DNA of 64,000 nt, taken from positions 1 to 64,000 of the forward strand of contig NZ_BMMX01000022.1 of NCBI RefSeq assembly GCF_014646155.1, in the 5' to 3' direction. Positions within the stretch are counted from its first letter, which is position 1; each line of letters begins with the position of its first letter. Both the position numbers and the translations under genes were made by a program. The stretch is from Mangrovihabitans endophyticus. Its GTDB lineage: Bacteria; Actinomycetota; Actinomycetes; Mycobacteriales; Micromonosporaceae. Shown piece after piece: positions 31,490 through 39,402 of the stretch. The notes beneath the pieces are model-generated. The model saw nothing but the letters and a program-made list of their open reading frames with translations, searched no databases and had not been told where the DNA came from.

Positions 31490-32290
31490 TCACGGGCCGA
31501 GCTCCCACAGCAGCCGGTAGTAGCCGATGCGTACCGGGTCCGGGTCCACCCCGTACGCGTGGAAGAAGGCGGGTGCCCAGCCCGGTCCGTAGTTCCACTC
31601 CAGGCTCCACGAGGCGACCGCCAGGTCGGCCCACCGGTCGGCGACACCCAGCGCGGCCATGTCGACGTGACCGGTCCACGCGCCGTCGTCGGCGACAAGC
31701 GTGTTGGGCGCGCACGCGTCCCCGTGGCAGACCACCAGGCGGTCCACCGGCGGGATCTCCTTGGCCCGCACCAGCGCCTCGTCGATGGTGAGGTGCGCGA
31801 AGTCGCGGTGCCAGTCCCAGTCGTCGTAATGCCGGTCGGCGGCCAGGCGGTGCGCGACCGACAGGCGATGCTCGGCCATCCAGGTGTACGGGCAGCCGGC
31901 GACCGGCAGGGCGTCGTGCAGCGCCCGCAGGCCGGCGCCGATCGCCGCCACCGCCGGGCCGGGGTCACCCAGCCACCGCGGGTCGACGGCGCTGCGTCCG
32001 GTCAGGGCGGCCGTCACGAGCCAGGTGCCGGTCTCGTCCGCGCCGGTGTCGAGCACCCGCGGGACCGGTGTGTACGGGCGTGCCCAGCGCAGCCGTGCCG
32101 CCTCACGGGCCAGGGGCAGGCCGCTGCCGGCCGGGGCGAACTTGACGAAGAAGCGTTCGGAACCCGAGCCCACCTCGAAGGTGGTGCCGCCCAGCAGGTT
32201 GCACCACACCGCCCGCGCCGGGCGCCCACGGGTCAGGGTCCGCACCGCGTCCGGCATGGCAAGCTCAGGTTCCGGTATGCCCACGGGCAT
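31490..32290 (-). CDS. Aminoglycoside phosphotransferase-like (APH(3')-type) kinase
   Basis: A 266-aa APH-fold kinase. A nucleotide-binding Lys lies in RFFVKFAP. The catalytic loop is VVCHGDACAPNTLV (HGDxxxxN), and the metal-binding segment is GHVDMAALGVADRWADLA, close to the IDxGxxGxxDR pattern of APH(3') enzymes. In those, the kinase phosphorylates kanamycin-type aminoglycosides on the 3'-hydroxyl. Chromosomal relatives in actinomycetes may have other substrates, so resistance is not certain. GGGAGG lies 6 nt before the ATG at 32290. There is no sign of mobile DNA around it. Confidence 0.75.
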   Translation of the reverse strand: MPVGIPEPELAMPDAVRTLTRGRPARAVWCNLLGGTTFEVGSGSERFFVKFAPAGSGLPLAREAARLRWARPYTPVPRVLDTGADETGTWLVTAALTGRSAVDPRWLGDPGPAVAAIGAGLRALHDALPVAGCPYTWMAEHRLSVAHRLAADRHYDDWDWHRDFAHLTIDEALVRAKEIPPVDRLVVCHGDACAPNTLVADDGAWTGHVDMAALGVADRWADLAVASWSLEWNYGPGWAPAFFHAYGVDPDPVRIGYYRLLWELGP

Positions 32291-32388
32291 GCGCGCCTCC
32301 CATGATCTATTGTCACTGATCCGTATTCGCTCCCCGCACGTATCGTGAAGTATCACGCGGATCACGTCAGCCCTCCGGAGGTCCGAAA

Positions 32389-33126
32389 ATGCCGGCGCCC
32401 CGTCGTTCCCGCATGGCGCTCCTGGCCCTGTTCGCCGCCGCGGTGACCGCCGCGGGCTGCCTGTCGGCGCCCGGCGGCGACCGTCGCGCCGCGGATCCCG
32501 CGCCGAGCGCCACCGGCGCCGGCGACCCGGCCGGCAGCCAGGACCCCGACGGCACGGACACCCCGGAGGAGTTCGCCGCCGACATCGACGACGCCCGGGT
32601 GATCGCCGAGGAATACTGGCGGGACCAGTTCCAGGCGTCCGGGCTGGACTTCACCCCGGTGGGCCGGCTGATCCCGTACCGGCGCGCCGGCGAGGTCGAC
32701 TGCGGGGGCCAGGCGCTGGGTCGCAACAACGCCGCCTACTGCTCGGCGGGCGACTTCATCGCGTACGACGTGAACTGGGCTTTCGCCGCGTTCCAGCAGA
32801 TCGGCGACGCGTTCATCTTCTACCTGCTGGGTCATGAGTACGCGCACGCCGTGCAACTGCGCCTGGGCATCCGCAAGCAGTTCACCATCCAGCAGGAGCT
32901 GCAGGCCGACTGCATGGCCGGGGCGTACATCGGCGACATGGAACGGCGCGGCCGGCTGAGCTTGCAGCCGGACGACACCGACGAGCTCGCCCGCGGCCTG
33001 GAGGCGGTGGGCGACGATCCGGGCCAGCCCTGGTTCGCCGAGGGCGCGCACGGCACCGCACGGCAGCGGACCAGGGCGTTCGTCAACGGGTACGACGACT
33101 CGTTGAAGCCCTGCGACCTGTCCTGA
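32389..33126 (+). CDS. Secreted lipoprotein zinc metallopeptidase
   Basis: A 245-aa protein. A signal peptide with lipobox VTAAGC puts the lipid-modified Cys at residue 24, followed by a Pro/Asp-rich linker. The peptidase domain (about 65-245) has FYLLGHEYAHAVQLR (HExxH) and QQELQADCMAGAYI with the third zinc ligand, as in the YpfJ/neutral zinc metallopeptidase family (PF04228-like). It should sit on the outer face of the membrane. The substrate is unknown. GGAGG lies about 10 nt before the ATG at 32389, and the gene is divergent from the APH-like kinase. Confidence 0.85.
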   Translation: MPAPRRSRMALLALFAAAVTAAGCLSAPGGDRRAADPAPSATGAGDPAGSQDPDGTDTPEEFAADIDDARVIAEEYWRDQFQASGLDFTPVGRLIPYRRAGEVDCGGQALGRNNAAYCSAGDFIAYDVNWAFAAFQQIGDAFIFYLLGHEYAHAVQLRLGIRKQFTIQQELQADCMAGAYIGDMERRGRLSLQPDDTDELARGLEAVGDDPGQPWFAEGAHGTARQRTRAFVNGYDDSLKPCDLS

Positions 33127-33151
33127 GACGCGCGCAGGCAACAATGGCGGG

Positions 33152-33823
33152 GTGACACGACTTCCCGCCGCGGTGCTCTTCGACATGGACGGAACGCTGG
33201 TCGACAGCGAGAAGGTGTGGGACGTCGCCCTGCACGAGCTGGCCGAACGGGCCGGCGGCAGGCTGTCCCCGCCGGCCCGGCAGGCGATGATCGGCAGCAC
33301 CATGAGCCGCACGATGCAGTTGATGCGCGACGACCTGGGCCAGCCGGACCGGCCGGAGGCGCCGGACGCGGCGTGGCTCACCGACCGGGTGTTCGAGCTG
33401 TTCGGCAACGGGCTGGTCTGGCGGCCGGGCGCGCACGAGCTGCTGCGCGCGGTGCGCGCCGACGGTCTGCCCACCGCGCTGGTCACCTCGACCGGCCGCA
33501 AGCTCGTCGAGGTCGCGCTGGACACGCTGGGCCGGGAGAACTTCGACGTGGTGATCGTCGGCGACGAGGTCGACGCGCCCAAGCCGGACCCGGAACCGTA
33601 CCTGATCGCCGCGGGCAAACTCGGCGTGCCGATCACCGCGTGTGTGGCGATCGAGGATTCGCCGACCGGGATGGCCAGCGCGCTGGCGTCCGGGGCGGCG
33701 GTGCTCGCCGTGCCGGCGGAACTGGAGCTGCCGCCGACCGACGGGGTGCACCTGCGGACATCCCTGGAGGGCGTGGACGCCGCCTTCCTGGGCTCCCTGC
33801 TGCGGCCGGTGGCGCTTGACTGA
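33152..33823 (+). CDS. HAD-superfamily phosphatase (beta-phosphoglucomutase-like)
   Basis: A 223-aa haloacid dehalogenase-type hydrolase: motif I FDMDGTLVDSE, motif II LVTSTGRK, Lys in DAPKPDPEPY and motif IV IEDSPTGM. The small cap lies between residues about 15 and 85. Members dephosphorylate sugar phosphates or pseudouridine monophosphate; the substrate is not determinable. The GTG start at 33152 is 25 bp after the peptidase. The stop lies directly against a TGACGTCA palindrome. Confidence 0.85.
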   Translation: MTRLPAAVLFDMDGTLVDSEKVWDVALHELAERAGGRLSPPARQAMIGSTMSRTMQLMRDDLGQPDRPEAPDAAWLTDRVFELFGNGLVWRPGAHELLRAVRADGLPTALVTSTGRKLVEVALDTLGRENFDVVIVGDEVDAPKPDPEPYLIAAGKLGVPITACVAIEDSPTGMASALASGAAVLAVPAELELPPTDGVHLRTSLEGVDAAFLGSLLRPVALD

Positions 33824-33851
33824 CGTCATCTAAGGCGTCATAGTGACGTCA
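33821..33851 (+). promoter_or_regulatory. Paired TGACGTCA palindromes with leaderless -10 CATAGT
   Basis: Two identical 8-bp palindromes (33821-33828 and 33844-33851), centres 23 bp apart, flank the -10-like CATAGT (33839-33844). The second reaches the A of the ATG at 33851. A further GCGTCA half-site lies between. This is a plausible operator for the ribbon-helix-helix protein encoded just after it. Confidence 0.55.
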
Positions 33852-34378
33852 TGGATGTCACCCCGTACGTGGACGCGCTGCGTGCCGATCTCGCGGCGGC
33901 GGCCGCGCCCGGCGGGCCGGACACGACCCGCGCTGCGGAACTGCTGAGCCACGCCCTGGACGCCTCCGCCAGGCTGGTCATGATCGAGGTGCTGACCGAC
34001 GCCGCCGCGGAGATCACCACGCGGCTGCCGGACGCGTCCGTGGAGGTGCGGCTGCGCGGGCGCACCGTGGACCTGGTGGTGGACAGCCAGGCGGAGGTCG
34101 AGCCGGAGCCGGCGCCGGCCGCGCCGGCGCCGCCCGGCGACGGCGGTGAGCAGGCCCGGCTGACGCTGCGCATGCCCGAGGCGCTGAAGGTCAAGGCCGA
34201 GCAGATGGCCGCGGCGCAGGGCGTGTCGGTGAACGCCTGGCTGGTACGCGCGGTGACATCGGCGCTGGGCCACCATGCCGTCCCCGACGCCGGCCAGGCA
34301 GTTCCCGGGCCGGGCGACGGTTTCCCGCCGCCGCGCCGGCGCAGCAGCAAGCGCGTCACCGGCTTCTTCGAAGCCTGA
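33851..34378 (+). CDS. Ribbon-helix-helix regulator (HicB-antitoxin-like C-terminus)
   Basis: A 175-aa protein. The N-terminal ~75 residues contain LSHALDASARLVMIEVLTDAAAEITTRLPDASVEVRLRGRTVDLVV and may be a HicB-like partial RNase H fold. After a Pro/Ala linker, residues about 98-140 are a ribbon-helix-helix (ARLTLRMPEALKVKAEQMAAAQGVSVNAWLVRAVTSAL). No HicA-like toxin lies nearby; instead a DUF4097 protein follows after 91 bp. Similar pairs occur in other actinomycetes. Probably a DNA-binding autoregulator acting on the TGACGTCA sites. The ATG at 33851 is leaderless. The tail is basic (RRRSSKR). Confidence 0.75.
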   Translation: MDVTPYVDALRADLAAAAAPGGPDTTRAAELLSHALDASARLVMIEVLTDAAAEITTRLPDASVEVRLRGRTVDLVVDSQAEVEPEPAPAAPAPPGDGGEQARLTLRMPEALKVKAEQMAAAQGVSVNAWLVRAVTSALGHHAVPDAGQAVPGPGDGFPPPRRRSSKRVTGFFEA

Positions 34379-34469
34379 GCGGCATTTCGGCAACCTCCGC
34401 GGTCCGCCCGTCGTGGCGGGCCCGAGCCTGCCCCGTTCGTCAGATCCGCGCCTACCCGAAGGAATCGCG

Positions 34470-35285
34470 ATGATCGAGTTCGACCGCACCACCCCCGTCA
34501 TGGCCGCCATCCGCGCCACCCGCGGATTCGTCGACGTCACCGCGGCCGCCGACGCCACCGTCACGGTCGATGTGGTCCCGCTGGACGACTCCGACGCGGC
34601 CCACCGGGCCGCCGAGGACACCACCGTCACGCTGGACGGCGACATGCTGGCCGTGACCGTGCCGGAGTCCAGCGGCTGGACCTGGCGGCGCCTGCCCCGG
34701 CTGGGCATCACCGTGCGGGTGCCCGCGGAGAGCGCGCTGTCGGTCAAGACGGTCTCCGCCGATGTGCGCTCGGTGGGCCGCTACGCGCAGGTGAAGGTCG
34801 ACGTCGCCTCCGGCAAGGTCTATGTGGAGGACGTCATCGGCGACGCGGACCTGCGCGCGGCCAGCGGCACCCTGACCGCCAACCAGGTCGGCGGCTCCCT
34901 GCGCATCCGGACCGGATCCGGGGATGTGCGCGTGGGTGACGTCACCGGTGACGTCAATGCGGGCACGGCATCCGGATCGGTCGCCATCCGCAGCCTCGGC
35001 GGTTCGGCCAAGGCCAGCACCGCGTCGGGCAACGTCACCATCGAGGCGGTGCGGCAGGGCACGGTGCGGGCCTCCACGGCCTCCGGCAACGTGCGCGTGG
35101 GCGTGGTCCCCGGCACGCGCGTCTGGCTGGACGCCGGAACGGCCTCCGGCATGACGCGCAACAACCTGGCGGCCGGCGACGAGCACAACGGGGCCGGCGC
35201 CGCCGACGCCGAACTGCGCCTGCGGACCGCGAGCGGCAACATCACCGTCGAGCGCGCGCCCAGCGCCCAGCACACGGCCGCCTGA
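34470..35285 (+). CDS. DUF4097 beta-repeat protein
   Basis: A 271-aa protein rich in short repeated beta strands with the DUF4097 pattern: SGKVYVEDVIGDADLRAASGTL, SGDVRVGDVTGDVNAGTASGSV, ASGNVTIEAV, ASGNVRVGV and ASGNITVERA. This probably forms a right-handed beta-helix-like adhesin fold. There is no signal peptide or anchor, so it may work in the cytoplasm or be exported by another route. GAAGGA lies 7 nt before the ATG at 34470. It follows the RHH regulator on the same strand and probably shares its promoter. The coding sequence itself contains two TGACGTCA sites (34937-34944, 34949-34956). Confidence 0.8.
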   Translation: MIEFDRTTPVMAAIRATRGFVDVTAAADATVTVDVVPLDDSDAAHRAAEDTTVTLDGDMLAVTVPESSGWTWRRLPRLGITVRVPAESALSVKTVSADVRSVGRYAQVKVDVASGKVYVEDVIGDADLRAASGTLTANQVGGSLRIRTGSGDVRVGDVTGDVNAGTASGSVAIRSLGGSAKASTASGNVTIEAVRQGTVRASTASGNVRVGVVPGTRVWLDAGTASGMTRNNLAAGDEHNGAGAADAELRLRTASGNITVERAPSAQHTAA

Positions 35286-35286
35286 G

Positions 35287-35343
35287 CGCCGCGCGCCGGC
35301 GCCGGGCCTCGCATGGTGAGGCCGGCGCCGGGAGCGCGCGGCG
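35287..35343. terminator. Long bipartite hairpin between convergent genes
   Basis: Outer arms CGCCGCGCG/CGCGCGGCG (35287-35295, 35335-35343) and inner arms 35296-35310/35318-35331 (one bulged G) around a 7-nt loop. It lies between the stops of the DUF4097 and RecB-like genes, so it is probably a bidirectional terminator. Confidence 0.75.
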
Positions 35344-35360
35344 TGACCGGCGCCCGGGCG

Positions 35361-36401
35361 TCACCCCAGGCGGTCGACGACCTCCGGGGCGGCGTCGTCC
35401 CCGGCGCCGGAGGCCGTCTCCCGCTCCGGCCAGGGCGGCGGCGTGCCACCGAACTCCGGGCAGAACGCCTGGTGGCTGCACCATCCGCAGAGCTTGCTGG
35501 GCTTGGGCCGGAAATCCCGGTCCCGCTTGGCGCGCTCGATCGCCCCGGACAGCGCGAGCAGGGTGCGTTCGAAACGCTCCAGTTCCTCGGCGTCCGGCCG
35601 GTAGTCGCAGACCTCGGCGTCCTTGAGGTAGAGCAGGCGCAGCACCCGCGGCACCACGCCGCGGGTGCGCAGGAGCACCAGCGCGTAGAACTTGAGCTGG
35701 AACAGCGCACGGCCCTCGAACGCCTCCCGCGGGGCGCCGCCGGTCTTGTAGTCCACCACCCGCAGTTCGCCGGCCGGTGACACGTCGAGCCGGTCGATGT
35801 AGCCCCGGATCAGCAACTCGTCGGCGACCAGGGCGGAGACCAGGCTCTCCCGCTCGGCCGGTTCCAGCCGCCGCGGGTCCTCCACCGCGAAGTAGCCCTC
35901 CAGCAGCTCCCGGGCGCCGCGCAGGAACACGCTCAGCGCGTCGCCCGCCGGTGCGGCGCCCGGACCGGCGAACAACGCCGCCAGCGCGGGCTCCTGCTCG
36001 GTCAGACCCGCCCACTGCGGCGCGACCAGGTCCGCCGCCGCCTCCAGCGTGCGCTCGGCGGCCGGCAGGTCGAACAGCCGCTCCAGCACCGCGTGCACCA
36101 GGGTGCCCCGCGCCTGGTCGGGGGAGGGCTGCTCGGGCAGGCGGTCGATGGTGCGGAACCGGAACAGCAGCGGGCATGTCTTGAAGTCGGCGGCGCGCGA
36201 CGGCGACAGCGACGGGCCTCCCGCGGGCGGCTGCCGGTCCGCGTCCGGGGCGTCCGGCACCGCGGCGGTGGCAGTGCCCCGGGCGGTGGCGGCCTCCGGA
36301 GCGGTGGCGGTCTCCGGAGCGGCGGGGGCGTCCGGAGCAGCGGGGGCGTCCGGAGCGGCGGGGGAGGCAGGTGAGCCGGTCGTGGCGAGCGATCCCGTCA
36401 T
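35361..36401 (-). CDS. RecB-family PD-(D/E)xK nuclease with Fe-S cluster
   Basis: A 346-aa protein. After a 60-residue Ala/Pro-rich repetitive N-terminus, the nuclease core starts LSPSRAADFKTCPLLFRF and includes RGTLVHAVLERLF, IRGYIDRLDVSPAGELRVVDYKTG (catalytic Asp and DYK), QLKFYALVLL and a C-terminal CGWCSHQAFC. Together with the upstream Cys (TCPLL) these give the four Cys of an AddB/Cas4-like iron-sulfur cluster. Related to Rv2119, next to the TrmI gene in mycobacteria. Function is likely in DNA repair. The ATG at 36401 has TAGCCT 6 nt upstream, and is divergent from the site-2 protease. Confidence 0.85.
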   Translation of the reverse strand: MTGSLATTGSPASPAAPDAPAAPDAPAAPETATAPEAATARGTATAAVPDAPDADRQPPAGGPSLSPSRAADFKTCPLLFRFRTIDRLPEQPSPDQARGTLVHAVLERLFDLPAAERTLEAAADLVAPQWAGLTEQEPALAALFAGPGAAPAGDALSVFLRGARELLEGYFAVEDPRRLEPAERESLVSALVADELLIRGYIDRLDVSPAGELRVVDYKTGGAPREAFEGRALFQLKFYALVLLRTRGVVPRVLRLLYLKDAEVCDYRPDAEELERFERTLLALSGAIERAKRDRDFRPKPSKLCGWCSHQAFCPEFGGTPPPWPERETASGAGDDAAPEVVDRLG

Positions 36402-36407
36402 GCCGAC

Positions 36408-36413
36408 AGGCTA
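36408..36413 (-). promoter_or_regulatory. -10 box TAGCCT, leaderless start of RecB-like nuclease
   Basis: TANNNT on the minus strand, 6 nt before the ATG at 36401. Confidence 0.55.
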
Positions 36414-36463
36414 GGGCAGGGGTACGACGAAACGCGGGCACGCCCGGCCCGGCGGCCTTTCCG

Positions 36464-36469
36464 TACCAT
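36464..36469 (+). promoter_or_regulatory. -10 box TACCAT, leaderless start of site-2 protease
   Basis: TANNNT 6 nt before the GTG at 36476. Confidence 0.55.
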
Positions 36470-36475
36470 CGGGGC

Positions 36476-37666
36476 GTGGAAGACCGAGCGCAGCGCCGCG
36501 GCCGGCCGGGCCGCCAGGTCGGCCGGCTGCTGGGCATCCCGCTCTACCTGAGCCCGTCGATGTACCTGCTGGCCCTGCTGGTGACCGTGGTCTACGGCGG
36601 ATATGCCGAGTCCGAGCTGGGCGTGGCCGCGCCGGCGAGTTACCTGATCGGTCTGGGATTCGTGGCCTGCCTGCTCGGTTCGGTGCTGCTGCATGAGCTC
36701 GGCCATGCGCTGACCGCCCGGCGGCACGGCATCGGCGTGCGCGGCATCACCCTGGAGCTGCTCGGCGGATACACCGAGATGGACCGGGACGCGCCCCGTC
36801 CGCGGGTGGACGCCCTCGTCGCGCTGGCCGGCCCGGCGGTGTCGGTGCTGCTCGGTGCGATCGCCGCGACGGCCGCCTGGTTGCTGCCGGACCGCACCGT
36901 GGTCGGCCAGCTCGCCTTCCAGCTTGCCGCCAGCAACCTGCTGGTGGCCGTGTTCAACGTGCTGCCGGGGCTCCCGCTGGACGGCGGCCGGGCGCTGCGG
37001 GCGGGCGTCTGGGCGCTGCTCGGCGACCGTGACCGCGCCACCGAGGTGGCCGGCTGGGCGGGCCGGCTGATCGCCCTGGTCACCGCGGCCCTGGTGATCA
37101 CGCTCTATCAGCTGCAACTGATCACCCTGTTCGGTCTGGTCTTCATTCTGCTGGTGGTGTTCACCCTGTGGCAGGGCGCCGGTCAGTCCATCCGGCTGGC
37201 CCGGATGACCCGCCGTTTCCCGCTGATCGACCTGCGGCGGCTGGCCAAGCCGATCTTCGCGGTCCCGTCCGGGACCCCGCTGGCCGAGGCCCAGCGCCGC
37301 CGCGACAGCGACACCCGGGGCCGCCCGGCGCTGGCCGTGGCGGACGCGGCCGGCCGGCTGGTGGGGCTGGTCGACGCGCGGGCCGCCGCGGCGTTGCTGG
37401 CCGCGCGGCGGCCGTGGGTGGCGGTGGACACCGTGACGCGCAGCATGGGCGCGGTGCCGGCGCTGGCCGTCGGGCTCTCCGGCGAGCAGGTGGTCCGCGC
37501 GGTCCAGGCCCACCCGGGTGCGGAGTACCTGGTGACCTCAGGCGAGGATGTGCTCGGCGTGCTGCACGTCGCCGACCTGGCGTCCGTGCTTGAGCCGCAC
37601 CGCGCGCCCCGCCGCTGGGGTGACGCGGGTCCCGACGCACCGGACCAGTGGAAGAAGGATCAGTGA
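36476..37666 (+). CDS. Site-2 protease (M50) with C-terminal CBS domains
   Basis: A 396-aa intramembrane metalloprotease. HELGH at residues 73-77 in the third hydrophobic segment and NVLPGLPLDGGRAL provide the zinc site. Six or so membrane segments are visible up to about residue 235. The C-terminal ~150 residues (IFAVPSGTPLAEA..., LVGLVDARAAAALL, YLVTSGEDVLGVLHVADL) resemble a pair of CBS domains that may sense nucleotides. Such proteases cleave membrane-bound regulators. The GTG start is leaderless. It overlaps trmI by 4 nt (GTGA), a conserved neighbour. Confidence 0.9.
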   Translation: MEDRAQRRGRPGRQVGRLLGIPLYLSPSMYLLALLVTVVYGGYAESELGVAAPASYLIGLGFVACLLGSVLLHELGHALTARRHGIGVRGITLELLGGYTEMDRDAPRPRVDALVALAGPAVSVLLGAIAATAAWLLPDRTVVGQLAFQLAASNLLVAVFNVLPGLPLDGGRALRAGVWALLGDRDRATEVAGWAGRLIALVTAALVITLYQLQLITLFGLVFILLVVFTLWQGAGQSIRLARMTRRFPLIDLRRLAKPIFAVPSGTPLAEAQRRRDSDTRGRPALAVADAAGRLVGLVDARAAAALLAARRPWVAVDTVTRSMGAVPALAVGLSGEQVVRAVQAHPGAEYLVTSGEDVLGVLHVADLASVLEPHRAPRRWGDAGPDAPDQWKKDQ

Positions 37667-38631
37667 CCGCCCAGCCTGACATTGCCGTCGACGCGCCGCA
37701 GCCCGCGCACCGGGGACCGTTTCGCCCGGGTGACCGCGTGCAGCTCACCGACCCCAAGGGCCGGGCGCACACCGTCGTGCTGGAGCCGGGCCGCGCCTAC
37801 CACACCCACCGCGGCGCGCTGGAGCACGACGCCCTGATCGGGTTGCCGGACGGCAGCGTGGTCACGTCCTCCGGCGGCACCGCGTACCTGGCGCTGCGCC
37901 CGCTGCTGAGCGACTACGTGCTCTCCATGCCCCGGGGGGCCCAGGTCATCTACCCCAAGGACGCGGCGCAGATCGTGGCGATGGGCGACGTGTTCCCGGG
38001 CGCCCGGGTGCTGGAGGCCGGCGCCGGGTCGGGCGCCCTGACCTGCTCGCTGCTGCGGGCGGTGGGCGCCTCCGGCGAGCTGCACTCGTACGAGCTGCGG
38101 GAGGACTTCGCGGCCATCGCGCGCCGCAACGTGGAGGCGTTCTTCGGTGGCCCGCACCCGGCCTGGCGGCTGCACCATGGCGACGTGACGCAGGCCGAGG
38201 TGACCGGTTTTGATCGCATCATCCTGGACATGCTGACGCCGTGGGACGCGCTCGGCATGGTCGAGCGGGCGCTGGTGCCCGGCGGGGTGCTGATCGGCTA
38301 TGTGGCCACCACTCCGCAGCTTTCCGAGCTGGTCGAGGCGCTGCGCGAGCGGGGCGGCTGGACCGAGCCGCGGGCGTGGGAGTCGCTGGTCCGCGACTGG
38401 CACGCCGAGGGGCTCGCGGTGCGGCCCGACCACCGGATGATCGCGCACACCGCGTTCCTGGTGTCCGCCCGCCGCCTGGCGCCGGGGGTGACCGCGCCGC
38501 CGCGGCGCCGCAAGCCGAGCAAGGGGGCCGAGGCGTACGCGCAGCGCCGGGCCGCGGCGGCGGCCGCCGCGCGTGGCGGCGACGACGCCGGGAGGGACAC
38601 CGACGGTCCGCTCGGGCGTCCCGGGGTCTGA
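37663..38631 (+). CDS. trmI: tRNA (adenine-58-N1)-methyltransferase TrmI
   Basis: A 322-aa enzyme that methylates A58 in the T-loop of tRNA using SAM, as a homotetramer. N-terminal beta domain to about residue 75 (FRPGDRVQLTDPKGRAHTVVL), then the Rossmann domain: motif I VLEAGAGSGALTCSLL, HSYELREDFAAIARRNV, and the catalytic-region Asp in RIILDML. The C-terminal 45 residues are a basic Arg/Ala tail. The GTG at 37663, within the GTGA overlap with the protease gene and preceded by AAGAAGGA, is preferred to a GTG at 37648. Orthologous to Rv2118c. Likely co-translated with the protease. Confidence 0.9.
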   Translation: MTAQPDIAVDAPQPAHRGPFRPGDRVQLTDPKGRAHTVVLEPGRAYHTHRGALEHDALIGLPDGSVVTSSGGTAYLALRPLLSDYVLSMPRGAQVIYPKDAAQIVAMGDVFPGARVLEAGAGSGALTCSLLRAVGASGELHSYELREDFAAIARRNVEAFFGGPHPAWRLHHGDVTQAEVTGFDRIILDMLTPWDALGMVERALVPGGVLIGYVATTPQLSELVEALRERGGWTEPRAWESLVRDWHAEGLAVRPDHRMIAHTAFLVSARRLAPGVTAPPRRRKPSKGAEAYAQRRAAAAAAARGGDDAGRDTDGPLGRPGV

Positions 38632-38711
38632 CCGCACCGTCGGCGGCACGGGGGTGTGACGGCGCGCGGTCCTCGGGTAGGTTTCCCCCAGCGTCTTCTG
38701 GGGAGGAGCGA

Positions 38712-39311
38712 GTGTCCGCGATGAGTTCCCCGCCGTTCGGCGGCAGCAACGACGTGCCGGCGGTCTTTCCGGACTGGTCTCCCTACCAGGACCTGGATTC
38801 CGCCGCGCGCGCCTACCTGCGCGATCCGGAAGTGGCCCTGGACGCCCTCAACGGTGTGCTGCGCGGCGCGTCCGTGGTGTCGTTCACGCTGGAGCGCTTC
38901 GTCAACGAGGTGAACGGGGTCTGGCAGGAGGTCGTCATCTGCGACGGCAGCCGGCTGGTGCTCTGGCACGGCGAGGACGTCGCGCCCGGCGACGGCCCGG
39001 TCGGTTCGATGACGTCGTCGCTGCGGGTGGTGCCGCTGTCGACGGTGACCGAGGTGGGCTGCCGGCGGCGGCTTACCCGCACGCCGGCCGGCCAGGCCCG
39101 GGTGGACAGCATCGACGTCTATCTGCTGCTGAGCTCGGTGGACGACGCGGTGCCGCCGCCCGGGATGGGCGACGACGACTCGCGCGCCACGGTGCGGCAC
39201 GACGCGCTGCGTTTCGGCAAGACGCTGGACGATGGCGGGCCGGGCCAGATCGCGCGGCTGGAGGAATTCTCCCGCGTCGTCGCGTCTCTGGTCGGTCGCC
39301 CAACCCTATAG
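38712..39311 (+). CDS. Conserved actinobacterial protein of unknown function
   Basis: A 199-aa protein that I cannot assign with certainty. It has a predicted alpha/beta fold: SAARAYLRDPEVALDALNGVLRGASVVSFTLERFVNEVNGVWQEVVICDGSRLVLWHGED, then a set of strands VVPLSTVTEVGCRRRL...IDVYLLLSSVDDAV. No signal peptide or motif. A strong ribosome binding site GGGGAGGAG puts the start at the GTG 38712 rather than the ATG 38721. It is located between trmI and the ferredoxin/arc pair, and its 3' end converges on the ferredoxin gene. Confidence 0.65.
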   Translation: MSAMSSPPFGGSNDVPAVFPDWSPYQDLDSAARAYLRDPEVALDALNGVLRGASVVSFTLERFVNEVNGVWQEVVICDGSRLVLWHGEDVAPGDGPVGSMTSSLRVVPLSTVTEVGCRRRLTRTPAGQARVDSIDVYLLLSSVDDAVPPPGMGDDDSRATVRHDALRFGKTLDDGGPGQIARLEEFSRVVASLVGRPTL

Positions 39312-39321
39312 TGGTGTGTTT

Positions 39322-39354
39322 CATTCCTGTGACATTTTCCGTCACAAAGGAATG
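39322..39354. terminator. AT-richer hairpin between unknown gene and ferredoxin
   Basis: Arms CATTCCT+GTGAC (39322-39333) and GTCAC+AGGAATG (39341-39354, with a 2-nt bulge) around a 7-nt AT-rich loop, preceded by T-rich sequence. It lies between convergent stops. Confidence 0.65.
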
Positions 39355-39402
39355 CGGGCGGCCGTGAATGCGATCGGTGAATGCGCGAATGTGGCCAGGG
39401 TC

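Noticed and set aside
35361..36401. RecB-like Fe-S nuclease as Cas4
   Set aside because: No CRISPR array or cas genes. The gene is the conserved neighbour of trmI and a site-2 protease, as in mycobacteria.
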